Assembly: GCA_009746045.1 (NCBI GenBank)
Contig: RPFO01000076.1
Coordinates: 1,626,554-1,688,553, forward strand
Length of the DNA stretch: 62,000 nucleotides
Source of the DNA: Mesostigma viride
Taxonomy: Eukaryota; Streptophyta; Mesostigmatophyceae; Mesostigmatales; Mesostigmataceae
Direction: 5' to 3'
The position numbers and the translations under genes were made by a program. Shown here piece after piece: positions 43,100-52,412 of the stretch. The notes under the pieces were generated by a model. That model was not told the origin of the DNA. It ran no database searches and saw nothing but the letters and a program-made list of their open reading frames with translations. How positions within the stretch are numbered: the stretch's first letter is position 1; each line of letters starts with the position of its first letter.

Positions 43100-43691
43100 G
43101 ACGCCAGAGAAAGATACGGATAGCCGTTCTCTTGTAACGCGTGCATACGGATCCTTGTTCTGTCTGATCAGGCGCCGGATGAAGGCAGGTAGCTGTCGGA
43201 AATGGCCAAAAATTACAAATGCGCGCGGGCGGGAAAGCTAGGTCGCATATACACGTAATGGCCAGTGCGGAGTTGCGGCGTTGAGGAAGAGACCGGCACA
43301 AGCTGTGCTTGCGCATGTCGCCGGTCGCGTAGTGGAAAACATGACTTACCATACCATCTCGAAGGGCGTGGCCCGCTTGATGCAGCGCAATGCAGCATTT
43401 TTTCTGCTACTTTGGGCCTTGAAAATCAGTTTCCACACGAATTTTTCTGGGCACCCAATCACCGCCACCTCCTACAGGATCGGGTTAGAGGGCTTGCTAG
43501 CGTCAATCAGCCTCTGCATGTCCATTAGAGCACCTCTCTACTCAGATTACGGGCATATTGCATCATATAGCTTCCTGCAGCGGTCCAATTTCTCGACTCG
43601 CCAACAGTTTATGTTACAACGAGCAGACCTCACCCGAGTCCGGAAAGCACTCTGGATTCCCGACGTACCTACAACGTCGGTCAGGTATTGA
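43100..43691 (-). pseudogene. Degenerate coding-like sequence, possible transposase remnant
   Basis: Minus-strand frame pieces: QYLTDVVGTSGIQ... running to a stop near 43553, and MDMQRLIDASKPSNPIL, stop, EVAVIGCPEKFVWKLIFKAQ.... The second ends at ATGGTATG followed by GTAAGT, a good splice donor near 43350. The pieces look protein-like, but I recognise no family and see no catalytic triad. They belong by position to the 41-bp-TIR transposon. Confidence 0.3.
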
Positions 43692-43739
43692 GTGAGAACA
43701 CTATTCCTGGACGCATGGCGATCCAACGCCGTTGAAGGG

Positions 43740-43966
43740 CTAGGTTGTTTAAATTAATTTAAATTAAATCACATCATAACATATCAAGGAGACAACGTTG
43801 ATCAGCGCATATCTCCGTGGGAAGCATCTGTATGTAACACATATCGCTGGGAATGAGCATGTTTTTAAATACATTATAGGGTACAACCTAGTGGTTTTTA
43901 ATTTTGATTTTAGGCTACAACCTGCCTGTGGGGGATGTGAACAGCAACCAACTCTGGCCGGGTGCA
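43740..43966. mobile_element. SR1-related repeat, left half (split by G2)
   Basis: Starts with a (TTTAAATTAA) tract, then CTCCGTGGGAAGCATCTGTA and GGCTACAACCTGCCTGTGGG as in 17331-17620. G2 interrupts it at GGGTGCA. CTAGGTT at 43740-43746 recurs at 55681-55687, so it may be this copy's target duplication. Confidence 0.6.
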
Positions 43967-44642
43967 TGTTGCGTGCCCGACCCTTGGAACGGGCGCAACA
44001 ATGGAATAAATTATGTATTTTGGCTTGTTGTCATAGTCCGTAGGACTTTGGGACTCATTTCGGGACGTAATTTGGGAATTGTCCCTTGGTCAGGACTTTT
44101 GTATGGAACTATGATAGTTTGTGTGATTCGGACTAGTTATTTTGGGCCTAGGTTGATGTATGAGATCTTCTAGGGGCCGGCGCAGTCGCGCCGCGCTGCG
44201 TACTTTACAGCCGGTTAAGATCTTGTATTCATGCGTGGATTCTGTAGGTGAGGGTCGATGTCGACCCGAGGATCTTGTGTGGACTGCATGTTTCGGAGTT
44301 CTCTGGAAGGTCGGCGCCATGTCGGCGCCTCTTGCCAGCTTGGTGGCAGACCTAGGTGAAATTGGTCCGAGGACGAGAGTCTCGTCCTCTTGGTTCGGAA
44401 TAAAGTGTGTGTTATCACCTGTCTGAACCTGGGGCATAAATTCCAACTGCATTTGGTAGCTCCATCCTAAATGTGGATTGTGTAGATTAATGCAATATTA
44501 ATCACCGCGAGCCGTAACAGGCCTAAAGCCACGCCTGTTCCGTTAATCCCACTCCCAAAGAGTGGTCGTGGTTAGCCAAGAAGCCGGTGACAACCTACCT
44601 TAACAATAGGATCTTTCGCACGACCCGGATGGGTTCGTTACA
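43967..44642 (+). repeat. G2 5' LTR
   Basis: TGTTGCGTGCCC...GGTTCGTTACA. AATAAA occurs near the left (GGAATAAATTATG) and near 44398 (GGAATAAAGTGTG), candidates for polyadenylation. An inverted pair GAGGACGAGAGTCTCGTCCTC lies at about 44369-44391 and could form a stem in the transcript. Confidence 0.93.
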
Positions 44643-44643
44643 C

Positions 44644-44661
44644 TGGTTATCGGAGGTTAGG
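44644..44661 (+). promoter_or_regulatory. G2 primer-binding site
   Basis: TGGTTATCGGAGGTTAGG begins one base after the LTR, the same offset as in G1. TGG would pair with tRNA CCA. The rest resembles, but does not equal, the initiator-Met type site TGGTATCAGAGC. Confidence 0.55.
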
Positions 44662-45270
44662 TTAGGGTGGTTTTACAGGGCGGCCCAAAGCCGTGTTTAG
44701 CTTAGCGCAGGCCCAGAGCCGACCGGCATCATCCCGCCCAGCATCGGCGGTTGCCAGATCCCGGGGACGCTCAGGACAGCTACAGCCACAGCCGGCACGC
44801 CATCCAAGACCTCTTAACCCTTTGAGGGGTGTCATAGGACGCTAGACGTCCATGCAAGTGGTAAGAATTCCCTGATTTCCTTCTTGCCCCCCCCCTGTCT
44901 TACCCACGCGCGTAGAAACGGGGTTTTTGTTCTTTGTCGTAATCCGTTTTCATGTCTGTAAACGTTTGTGAGCGGGTTGTCCCAAAGACAGCCCTCGTGA
45001 GCCGTGGGTGGACCCCCAAAGGGCAACGCTGCCTACGGCTCGAGGGTAGTCACCGGCTGGCCGTTGCCTAACTGTGTTGCCGGTGGCTGGACCTCAACGT
45101 CTTTCGTACTGTTTGTGAACGTTTCGTTTCTGCCTTGTGTTTCTCTCTCGCTGTGAGCACGTCACCTGCACGTAGAGGTATCCTGGGTGGGCTTTCCTCC
45201 CTTTCTTTCCCCTTCCTGCATTGCATGCTTGAATACCGTGTGATATTGCTTTACACCTAATCGGTAGTTC
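44662..45270 (+). other. G2 5' leader
   Basis: Untranslated leader between PBS and ORF0, where the packaging signal would be expected. It includes GAACGTTTCG and ACGTAGAGGTATCC and a C/T-rich stretch (TTTCCTCCCTTTCTTTCCCC near 45194). No ORF with content seen. Confidence 0.5.
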
Positions 45271-45624
45271 ATGGGAACCTCCCGCAGCAGACGTAATAAT
45301 GAAGGAGGATATAGACGTATTAATCAAGGAGGTAGATCCCAATACCTATACTATGCAGTAGCACACGACGGGGCCACAGGCCAACCAGGCATTTTTTATA
45401 GTTGGGCTGCGTGTAGCAATCATATTAAGGATAAAGTCTTACACCCAACGTCGTTAGCTAGATGGCAGGGATTTAATACATTAGCTGAGGCAGATCAGTT
45501 TATTAGGGATAATATGCCCCTCCCAGAAGGGCTGCACCAGACTAGGCGTGGCACCCAGATACCTGCACAGGATGTGTTGCATGCACTGGAGCAGCTTCAC
45601 CTGGGCCCAGTCGCTAGTGCATAA
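45271..45624 (+). CDS. G2 ORF0: RNase H1 hybrid-binding-like (viroplasmin-type) protein
   Basis: 117 residues from ATG 45271. An Arg/Asn/Gly-rich start (about 1-24) is followed by the domain at about 25-80: YLYYAVAHDGATGQPGIFYS, then W-A-A-C-S-N-H-I and G-F-N-T-L-A-E-A-D-Q-F-I. The aromatic and Trp-X-X-Cys positions and the Glu-Ala-Asp near the end match the RNase H1 N-terminal hybrid-binding domain, as in the G1 homologue. Outside the domain the two proteins differ greatly. Both copies sit in the same place (213 bp before the gag start here), and the conserved residues are the ones the fold needs, so selection on the protein is likely. The domain alone cannot cut RNA. Possible jobs are nucleocapsid-like chaperoning of hybrids or, as in caulimovirus viroplasmin, a translational role for polycistronic RNA; both are inference. 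Confidence 0.75.
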   Translation: MGTSRSRRNNEGGYRRINQGGRSQYLYYAVAHDGATGQPGIFYSWAACSNHIKDKVLHPTSLARWQGFNTLAEADQFIRDNMPLPEGLHQTRRGTQIPAQDVLHALEQLHLGPVASA

Positions 45625-45837
45625 GTACTACTACCGCTACTAGATACTAGTATAGAGTGAGACTGCCAATAGCCTAGATACAAGAGTTAGTAGATAATAT
45701 TAGTACCATTAATTAATTAGTACCATTAGTTAGAAGCATTAGTTGTGGCTGCCTCTTTTCTCTCGTGCTTGCTTGTGTTTGGGGAGGTACTGTGTATTGT
45801 GTACCTAGTACGGTGCTGGTGAGGTACGTGGGCCCAA

Positions 45838-46177
45838 ATGCCCCATAAGAAGAGAGGTACAGGTGGCACACGGTCCCCAAAGGACCCTAGGCTGTCCCCA
45901 AAGGACGTTAGGGAAGAACAGCAGGAAGTGGCGAGCAAGTCCAGCCAGGGTTCCAGAAGATCTAGCAAGTCCAGTAGGGGCTCCCGAGGCTCCCGGCGAT
46001 CCGATGCAGCGCTAGGGTTACCGCAGAACGGCAGGCGACCCTGGAGTCGCAGCTAGAGCAAGCTGCCCTAGGGTTTGATCAGCAACCGCAGTCGCCGCAG
46101 CGACAGCATCAGTCTCAGCAGTCGCCGCAGCGACAGCCTCAGTCTCAGCAATCGACGTTGTCGCGACAGCCGCGGCC

Positions 46178-46234
<57 letters not shown>

Positions 46235-48080
46235 GCAGCCGCGACCGCTATTGACCCAGCATATGGGCAACTGGGACAGGGTACCTCCTACGCAGCGACC
46301 ACCATCTGTGGAAGTCGTGCAGGAGGAGGATGAGGAGATAGAGGCCGCGGATAGCTCGGTAGCTAGCTCGCCGTTTGCCCCTCCGCCTGAGTTCGTGCAG
46401 TCCTCCCAATTGGGGGCATACGCACGTGGCCGCCCGCGCCTGACCCACCCTTGGGCAGGGCGTGGCCGCGGCGGGTCGGGGCTGGGTCCTGGAAGGGATC
46501 CCCGTCGGGTCTCCTTTGGAGCAAATGAGGGCTGGCCTAGGCCCCCGCTACAGGCGTCAGGGTCGGCTCACGTGCAGACCGATCCTGAGGAGGAGGACCA
46601 CGATCCCCCGGGTCCCTTTCCCACGGTCCCCACCTCCCTCCCAGCAAGGAGCGCGCCCACTAACGCCAACTTCAGTCGGCTGCCCCTGGACGACCCCGGT
46701 TATGAGCATCCCACCTCCGTTCGCGTTCGGCGTGAGTCAGCCCCCTTTGCGTCACAGCGGGTGTCCGTGGACTACGCGCCCCGCCGAGAGTCCGGCGACC
46801 TTGATCCCGAGCGTGAGGAGGACACCTTTGTGTCCCAACGTGGGCATGACCAGGCTACAGGACGGGGCTCTCAACAGGAGATGCGGGCGCGGCGTCACGA
46901 GCCCCTCACCTTTTCCAGCCCCGCGTACTGCAGCAAGGGCGGCCCCTTGCGTCCTGACCCTGTCAAGGCCCCGCCTATGCCAGATTTTAAGGCGGTGCCC
47001 AAGCTCCATGCGGGCATGACTCCCCGTGAGATCGACGAGTGGGCCCGTATGTGGCAACAGTTGTACACCGTCTGGTGTGAACACCATGAGTGGCAGCTGG
47101 CCACCAAGGTTTTGATCCCCTACGTGGTGGTGAAGTGTATGGACCCATCAGTGGTCGGGATGCTTAACGTTGAGAGTGTGGCGGCCCAGTCATACCCGCA
47201 GACGGTCGAGGAACTGCACGAGCGCATCCGGCGCAAGCTCATCCCTCCCGGCTATCGACTGACCGAGCGGTTTGAGTTCGGCCGCCTACGTCAGGGCAAC
47301 ACTGACTTGGCGGAGTTCCTCACCACTTTTGACTCCTTTGCGGCGCGGCTGACCGGGGACCTGACGTGGACCGAGTACAAGATTCGGTTTCTGGAGGCCA
47401 TCCATCCTGACCTCCTCGCTGAGGTTAAGAAGCACTATGCAGAGGTACCCTGGGACAAGCTTGACATCCACGCTGTCCAGCAGTACCTTCTACAGGTGGC
47501 CGACGTCATCAAGCAGCCGCGCTACACCAGCACCCGCCGGTTCGCCTCATCCACGATGACACGCCGTGTCCACTTCACTGAAGTGGAACCCGACCCGTCG
47601 GAGGGGGAGGAGTCCAATGACGACGAGCAGCCGGCCACCCAACTGCACGCCATCGATGCGTCCAAGGCCCGCTGTTTCATGTGTCACGAGGTCGGGCACC
47701 TCAAGAAGGACTGCCCGCGCCTCAAGGCGCGCACCAGCACGGCGACGGAGGCCACCAAGGAGGCCCCCAAGTTTTCTGGTCCCGCCTTTGAGAAGCGCCC
47801 AGCGCCGGCAGCGCGGGATGCTCGCCCGCGCAACGCAGGCGCGCGGGCTGCCAAGCTGCGCGACGCGCGCACGCAGCCCAACCAGTTCCAGACACCCCGC
47901 TTCCCAGCGTCGTTCTCTCGGACGGTGCGCGAGCTCAATGAGATCCTGGCGCAGCAGCAGGCTGAGGGTGACGAGTATGAGGCGCTCAATCCCGGCGACG
48001 ACGACGACTCGGATGAGGGGGAAGGGGAGACCGGGCGGTCGGACGAGGCGGCCTCCCGGCCCCGCGATCCTCGTGCATAG
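45838..48080 (+). pseudogene. gag: G2 Gag polyprotein (N-terminal frame break)
   Basis: ATG 45838 (MPHKKRGTGGTRSPK) matches the G1 gag start, but this frame ends at 46055. From about 46000 another frame (ERQATLESQLEQAALGFDQQ) carries the protein to TAG 48078-48080. A 1-base shift therefore lies between about 45960 and 46030; the first ATG in the long frame is 46158. Order: Ser/Arg-rich start, Gln repeats with a pure (CAG)n run near 46179-46226, Pro-rich spacer, gag core from APPMPDFKAVPKLHAGMTPR to about residue 430 of the 46158 frame (VVKCMDPSVVGMLN, LTWTEYKIRFLEA), CCHC knuckle CFMCHEVGHLKKDC (47673 on), basic tail, acidic end. Role: particle core and RNA binding. Confidence 0.88.
46179..46226 (+). 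repeat. (CAG)n microsatellite in G2 gag
   Basis: Sixteen or so uninterrupted CAG codons encode polyglutamine, followed by further CAG/CGA mixes. Length polymorphism between copies is likely. Confidence 0.9.
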
Positions 48081-50571
48081 TGCCCCTTCCCACAGGGGTA
48101 GAAGTAGGAGTAGAGTTAGTCAACCAGGTAGAAAAGACGCCTGCACCAAATGTGGGCGCGGCCACTCTTGAGGCCGATGTAGCATCAGGCAATAATGTAG
48201 ATAGGACTGGCGGGCAGGCCCCAGAGGTCTCCCCGCCCTCTTCAGGTGCAGACGTGTCGGCGACCGAGGTGGACCCAGCTTCAGCCAATCATGTAGATAG
48301 GTCTGGCGGACAGGCCCCAAAGGCCTCCCTGCCCTCTGCACCAAGCACCAGAACACTGCTAGTCTTTAGCGGTGGACTGGCGCTCCCCACCACCACACTT
48401 GACCCGTTTCTGAAGGAGAAGACGATCCTGGATGTTAAGTTTATGGTGGATACGGGAGCAACCACATCTTTTATCCATGAGGCCCTGGTGCGACGCGCTG
48501 GCTACACCATTCGCCCACACCCGACGCCCATCAACGTCCGGTACGCCGATGGTAACAAGCACCCGTCCCCGGGTCTCGTGGATCTCAAGGCGGTTGTCCA
48601 GGGCATCCCGGTAGAGGTAACAGCCACAGTGGCGCCGCTGGGCGCAGCCGACATCATCTTGGGCGTGGATTGGCAGGATGCCCAGGACGTGACGATCAGT
48701 GTCAAGCGCCGGGTGGTTTGGTTTCCTGATGGCTCCTTCTGGTGCCCGCGGCACGAATACCTGGCGCATGGCACTGAGGTGCACAACGTTCAGCACGACG
48801 CGGGGCCCGAGAAGCCACGACGCCATGCTTCTCAGATGCTGATGAGCAGCAAGACGCTCGCGCGCAACCTGCAGAAGGGTAAGGAGTACTACATGTACCG
48901 CCTTGACTCGGTGCCCCTGATTCAGGAGCTGCTGGAGATCGGCACAGACTTCACTGAGGATGAGATCGCGCGCTACAACGCCGTCCTGGCCAAGCGGGAG
49001 AAGCTGTTCGACGAGTCTACACCGCAGTTTCCCCCGCCCCGTTCTGTGTTGCACCATATCCGCCTCAAGGAAGGCTACGGGCCCACCACGTCCCCGATGT
49101 ACCGGATGGGGCCCGTCGAGCTGATGGAGCTCAAGAAGATCCTGATGGCCCTCCTTGAGCGTGGTCTGATTGAGCCCAGTAATAGCCCCTTCTCCGCTGG
49201 GGTACTCCTTGTGCCCAAGCCGGGGGCAAGTGGCGGCTCGTCACCGACTACAGGAAGCTCAACGCGATCACTGTCAAGTCCAAGTACCCGCTCCCGCGCA
49301 TTGATGACATCTTCAATCGGGTGCAGGGTGCCACCTGCTTCACGGTGATCGACTGCGCCGATGGGTTTTGGCAGCTTCGCATCGCTGAAGAGGACTGTCA
49401 CAAGACGGCCTTCAATACGCCATACGGACACTACCAGTTCCGCGTGGCGGCGATGGGGCTCTGCAACTCACCAGCCAGCTTCCAGATGCTCATGAACGAC
49501 ATCTTGCGGCCCGTCATGGGGACCGCACACCTGCCACAGGTGTCCAGTGACCTGCGCGACCCTCGCAAGGGGGACAAGCCGCCCTGGTCCTGGAAACGCA
49601 CTTGCGCGCTGGCCTATCTAGATGACATCCTGGTGTACTCCAAGACCTTCGAGGAGCACCTGGAGGACGTCGATACGGTCCTGCGCATCATGGAAGACGA
49701 GCATCTCTCGGCCCGCAGGGCTAAGGTTCGCGCGGGGCGCAGCGTCCCGTTCCTGGGCCACACGCTTTCTGCAGCAGGCGTGGCCACGGACCCCGAGAAG
49801 ATCGCCTCTGTCCAACAGTGGCCAGCTCCGACCGACGTGAAGGGCGTGCGTAGCTTCCTGGGCATTGCGTCATACTATCGACGCTTCATCCCCAGGTTTG
49901 CCACGATCGCGTCGCCCATCAACGCTCTCCTCAAGAAGGGCGTGTCCTTCGTCTGGTCGGCACAGTGCCAGCAGGCCTTTGAGGCCCTCAAGGCCAGTTT
50001 GACTGCGGCCCCAGTGCTCGTGCTCCCAGACCCGTCCCTTCCTTTTGTGGTCGCGACGGATGCCAGCAAGGTGGCTATCGGCGGGGTCCTCCTGCAGGAC
50101 CAAGGCAAGGGCTTGCAACCGGTTGAGTACATCTCCCGCACAATGATCCCCGCCGAGCGGAACTATCCGGTCCACCAGCAGGAGCTGTTGGCTGTGGTCT
50201 ACTGTTGCCACACATGGCGCCACCACCTGTTGGGCGCGCAGTTTGATGTTGCGGTCAGCGAGACAGGAGACCTCGACCCCGCCCGTTTGATTATTCACAC
50301 GGACCATAGGCCCCTGACTCACCTCCTGACGCAGCCAAATCTGACGCCCCGTCAGGCCAGATGGATGGAGTACCTTTCCCAATTCGCCCCTTTTAAGATC
50401 CAGTACGTGAAGGGTGCGGACAATGTTGTGCCCGACGCCCTCTCCCGTCGTGCTGACTACTGGTTCTATGAGGACATGGGGGTGCTCCATACCACCTGCG
50501 AGGAGGCGCCTGGCGCCCCGCTCTACGATGACCCCCACGGTCGCCGCGGGCGCGCTACCTGTTCCACATGA
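48081..50571 (+). pseudogene. pol: G2 Pol part 1: protease, RT, RNase H (one frameshift)
   Basis: Starts in a different frame from gag right at its stop. The protease active site is VKFMVDTGATTSFIHEAL near 48440, then AADIILGVDWQDAQD. RT follows: LLERGLIEPSNSPFSAGVLL, then a 1-base loss near 49221 (AAGCCGGGGGCAAG against AAGCCTGGGGGCAAG in G1) shifts the frame. RT resumes as KWRLVTDYRKLNAI, ATCFTVIDCADGFWQLRIA, FRVAAMGLCNSPASFQ and LAYLDDILVYSK (YLDD 49615-49626). RNase H has the acidic set ATDAS, QQELLAVVY, HTDHRPL and NVVPDALSR. The frame ends at TGA 50569-50571, overlapping the next ATG as ATGA. The single frameshift in an otherwise clean ORF is recent or a sequence error. Confidence 0.9.
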
Positions 50572-52355
50572 GTCATACCACTCCGGATGCCTTGTCGCCC
50601 CCCGATGGCGACGACGACCAGCGCGTGGACGCGCGGTCCCCCGGGGAAGGGGAGGGATCCCACACGCGGGTTCCCCTCGGTGCTGTGGCTCAGGGATCCC
50701 ACACGCGGGTTCCCCTTGGTGCTGTGGCTCAGGCCATTTTTCATCTGGAACCCCTTGGATCTCCGGTGGTCGTGTCTGAGTACCTACACTCGGCGCTTGA
50801 CCAACCAGAGGAGGAGGACGAGGCCGATGCGTACACGGTCACATCCCCCCTGGAGACGCTGATCAGCCGCTTCACGGTTACCGAGCCGGCCGCCTTGGAG
50901 GTGATCAAGTCACACCCCAAGATGATGGGCAGGCTCCCGTGCAAGTTCCAAGAGGGACGCCTATACGTCATGGTGCGCCCTGACACGTGGCGCCTCTACA
51001 TACCCGAGCTCTGTCGAGCAGCTTTGCTCCACGAGCTCCACGATTCTCTTGTCGGCGGTCACCAGGGCATTCATCGGCTGCTACCACGGGCGCGCCGCCA
51101 TTTCTACTGGCCTGGCATGAAGGACTACATCAAGGCCTATATACGCGAATGCCCGTCGTGCCAGGTAGCCAAGTCCCAGAACACGGGTACTCAGGCTGTT
51201 CCAAAGACACTACCTGATCCCCTGGGTCCCTGGGACTCTATCCAGATGGATTTCGTCGGCCCCTTTAAGAAGACCAAGAATGGCAACAGCAAGATCTTGG
51301 TGTTCGTGGACCGACTCACGCGCATGTGCCACCTGGCCCCCTGTCCGGCTGACCTGACAGCCGAGGGGTGTGCCAAACTGTACCTCAACCACGTCTTCCG
51401 GTTCCACGGACTCAGCCGCCAGTTCATCTCGGACCGAGACACGCTCTTCACAGCCCGGTTCTGGCAGGAGTTCTTCGACTGCCTGGGAACCAAGGTGTCG
51501 CTAGGCACGGCTTATCACAGCTCGTCCTCCCATCTGGTGGAGCGGCTCAACCGCACGGTTCAGGAAACCATGCGCCATTACACCGACGAGGTGGGCAGCA
51601 ACTGGGAGGAGTTGCTATGCTTCGTGGAGTTCTCCCTGAACAACGCACCACAGGCCGCCCATGGCCTCACCCCGTTCTTTCTCAACACAGGACGGCACCC
51701 GCTGACGCCGACCGACTTACTGACAAGTCCGGCGCTGGCGGAACCGGAGGTGCTGCGCACTACTCAGGCGGGTGTGAGCAGCCTGCTGGAGAAGATGCGC
51801 CAGGCCCACAACAGTGCGGTTAAAGGGTACCGGGCCGCCGCTGAGCGCAACATGGCTCGCGTGGAAGGCAAGCGGGACTCTAGAGCACCGGACATCGAGG
51901 TCGGGGACTGGGTTCTGGTAGAGGGACCCCAGCTTGGTCGATTCTCCCAGAAGGTGGAAGGGGAGCTCAAAACGAAGCTCCGGCCCATGTACCTGGGACC
52001 TCACCAGGTGCTGGAGAAATGGGATGATGTCATGTTCAAGGTGGACGTGCCCATCTCATGGGGCACCGCGACAACCTTCCACCGCGACCAGCTCAAGCTG
52101 TACCACCAGAACTCGATCCAGGGTAGACTCAATCCCCCGGCTCCTGTGGAGTACGACCCGGAGACAGGGGAACAGGAGGATGAGGTCGAGGAGATTGTCG
52201 CCCACCGGGATTCCGGGCGTGGTCGACAACGCCAATATCGGATCCGGTGGAAGTTTTCTAGACATGGGGCAGAGGACTCTTGGAGGACGGAGAAGGAGCT
52301 CTCTGGCTGCAAGCGGTTGCTAGACGCGTACAAGAAGGTCCACAGGTTACACTAG
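50568..52355 (+). CDS. pol: G2 Pol part 2: integrase with C-terminal chromodomain
   Basis: 595 residues, open from ATG 50568, which overlaps the preceding TGA. Residues about 30-55 are two 13-residue repeats (GSHTRVPLGAVAQ). The integrase zinc domain is near 155-200 (LHDSLVGGHQGIHRLL, then RECPSCQVAK: the HHCC pattern). The catalytic core has IQMDFVGPF (Asp about 228), FISDRDTLFTARFWQ (Asp about 287) and HLVERLNRTVQET (Glu about 324), i.e. D,D(35)E. A GPY/F-like region follows, and the C-terminus (about 541-590) has YRIRWKFSRHGAEDSWRTEK, a chromodomain that in chromoviruses directs insertion to marked chromatin. The start may be artificial: RNase H and integrase are normally one polyprotein, and the N-terminal 60 residues are low complexity. 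Confidence 0.9.
   Translation: MSHTTPDALSPPDGDDDQRVDARSPGEGEGSHTRVPLGAVAQGSHTRVPLGAVAQAIFHLEPLGSPVVVSEYLHSALDQPEEEDEADAYTVTSPLETLISRFTVTEPAALEVIKSHPKMMGRLPCKFQEGRLYVMVRPDTWRLYIPELCRAALLHELHDSLVGGHQGIHRLLPRARRHFYWPGMKDYIKAYIRECPSCQVAKSQNTGTQAVPKTLPDPLGPWDSIQMDFVGPFKKTKNGNSKILVFVDRLTRMCHLAPCPADLTAEGCAKLYLNHVFRFHGLSRQFISDRDTLFTARFWQEFFDCLGTKVSLGTAYHSSSSHLVERLNRTVQETMRHYTDEVGSNWEELLCFVEFSLNNAPQAAHGLTPFFLNTGRHPLTPTDLLTSPALAEPEVLRTTQAGVSSLLEKMRQAHNSAVKGYRAAAERNMARVEGKRDSRAPDIEVGDWVLVEGPQLGRFSQKVEGELKTKLRPMYLGPHQVLEKWDDVMFKVDVPISWGTATTFHRDQLKLYHQNSIQGRLNPPAPVEYDPETGEQEDEVEEIVAHRDSGRGRQRQYRIRWKFSRHGAEDSWRTEKELSGCKRLLDAYKKVHRLH
50653..50730 (+). repeat. 39-bp in-frame tandem repeat, 2 copies
   Basis: AGGGATCCCACACGCGGGTT then CCCCTYGGTGCTGTGGCTC, twice with one difference. 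Encodes 13 residues per copy in the linker between RNase H and integrase. Confidence 0.9.
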
Positions 52356-52412
52356 AGGTATGTACATACACACAGAGGTATGTACATACCACCGGTACAC
52401 CGTACATACCAC
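52356..52412 (+). promoter_or_regulatory. GGTATGTACATACC palindromes between integrase and ORF4
   Basis: GGTATGTACATAC (52357-52369), GGTATGTACATACC (52377-52390) and a half copy GTACATACC (52402-52410) lie within 60 bp directly after the integrase stop. Two are self-complementary. The position suggests a signal for expressing ORF4 (subgenomic promoter, splice or translational element); this is inference. Confidence 0.5.
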
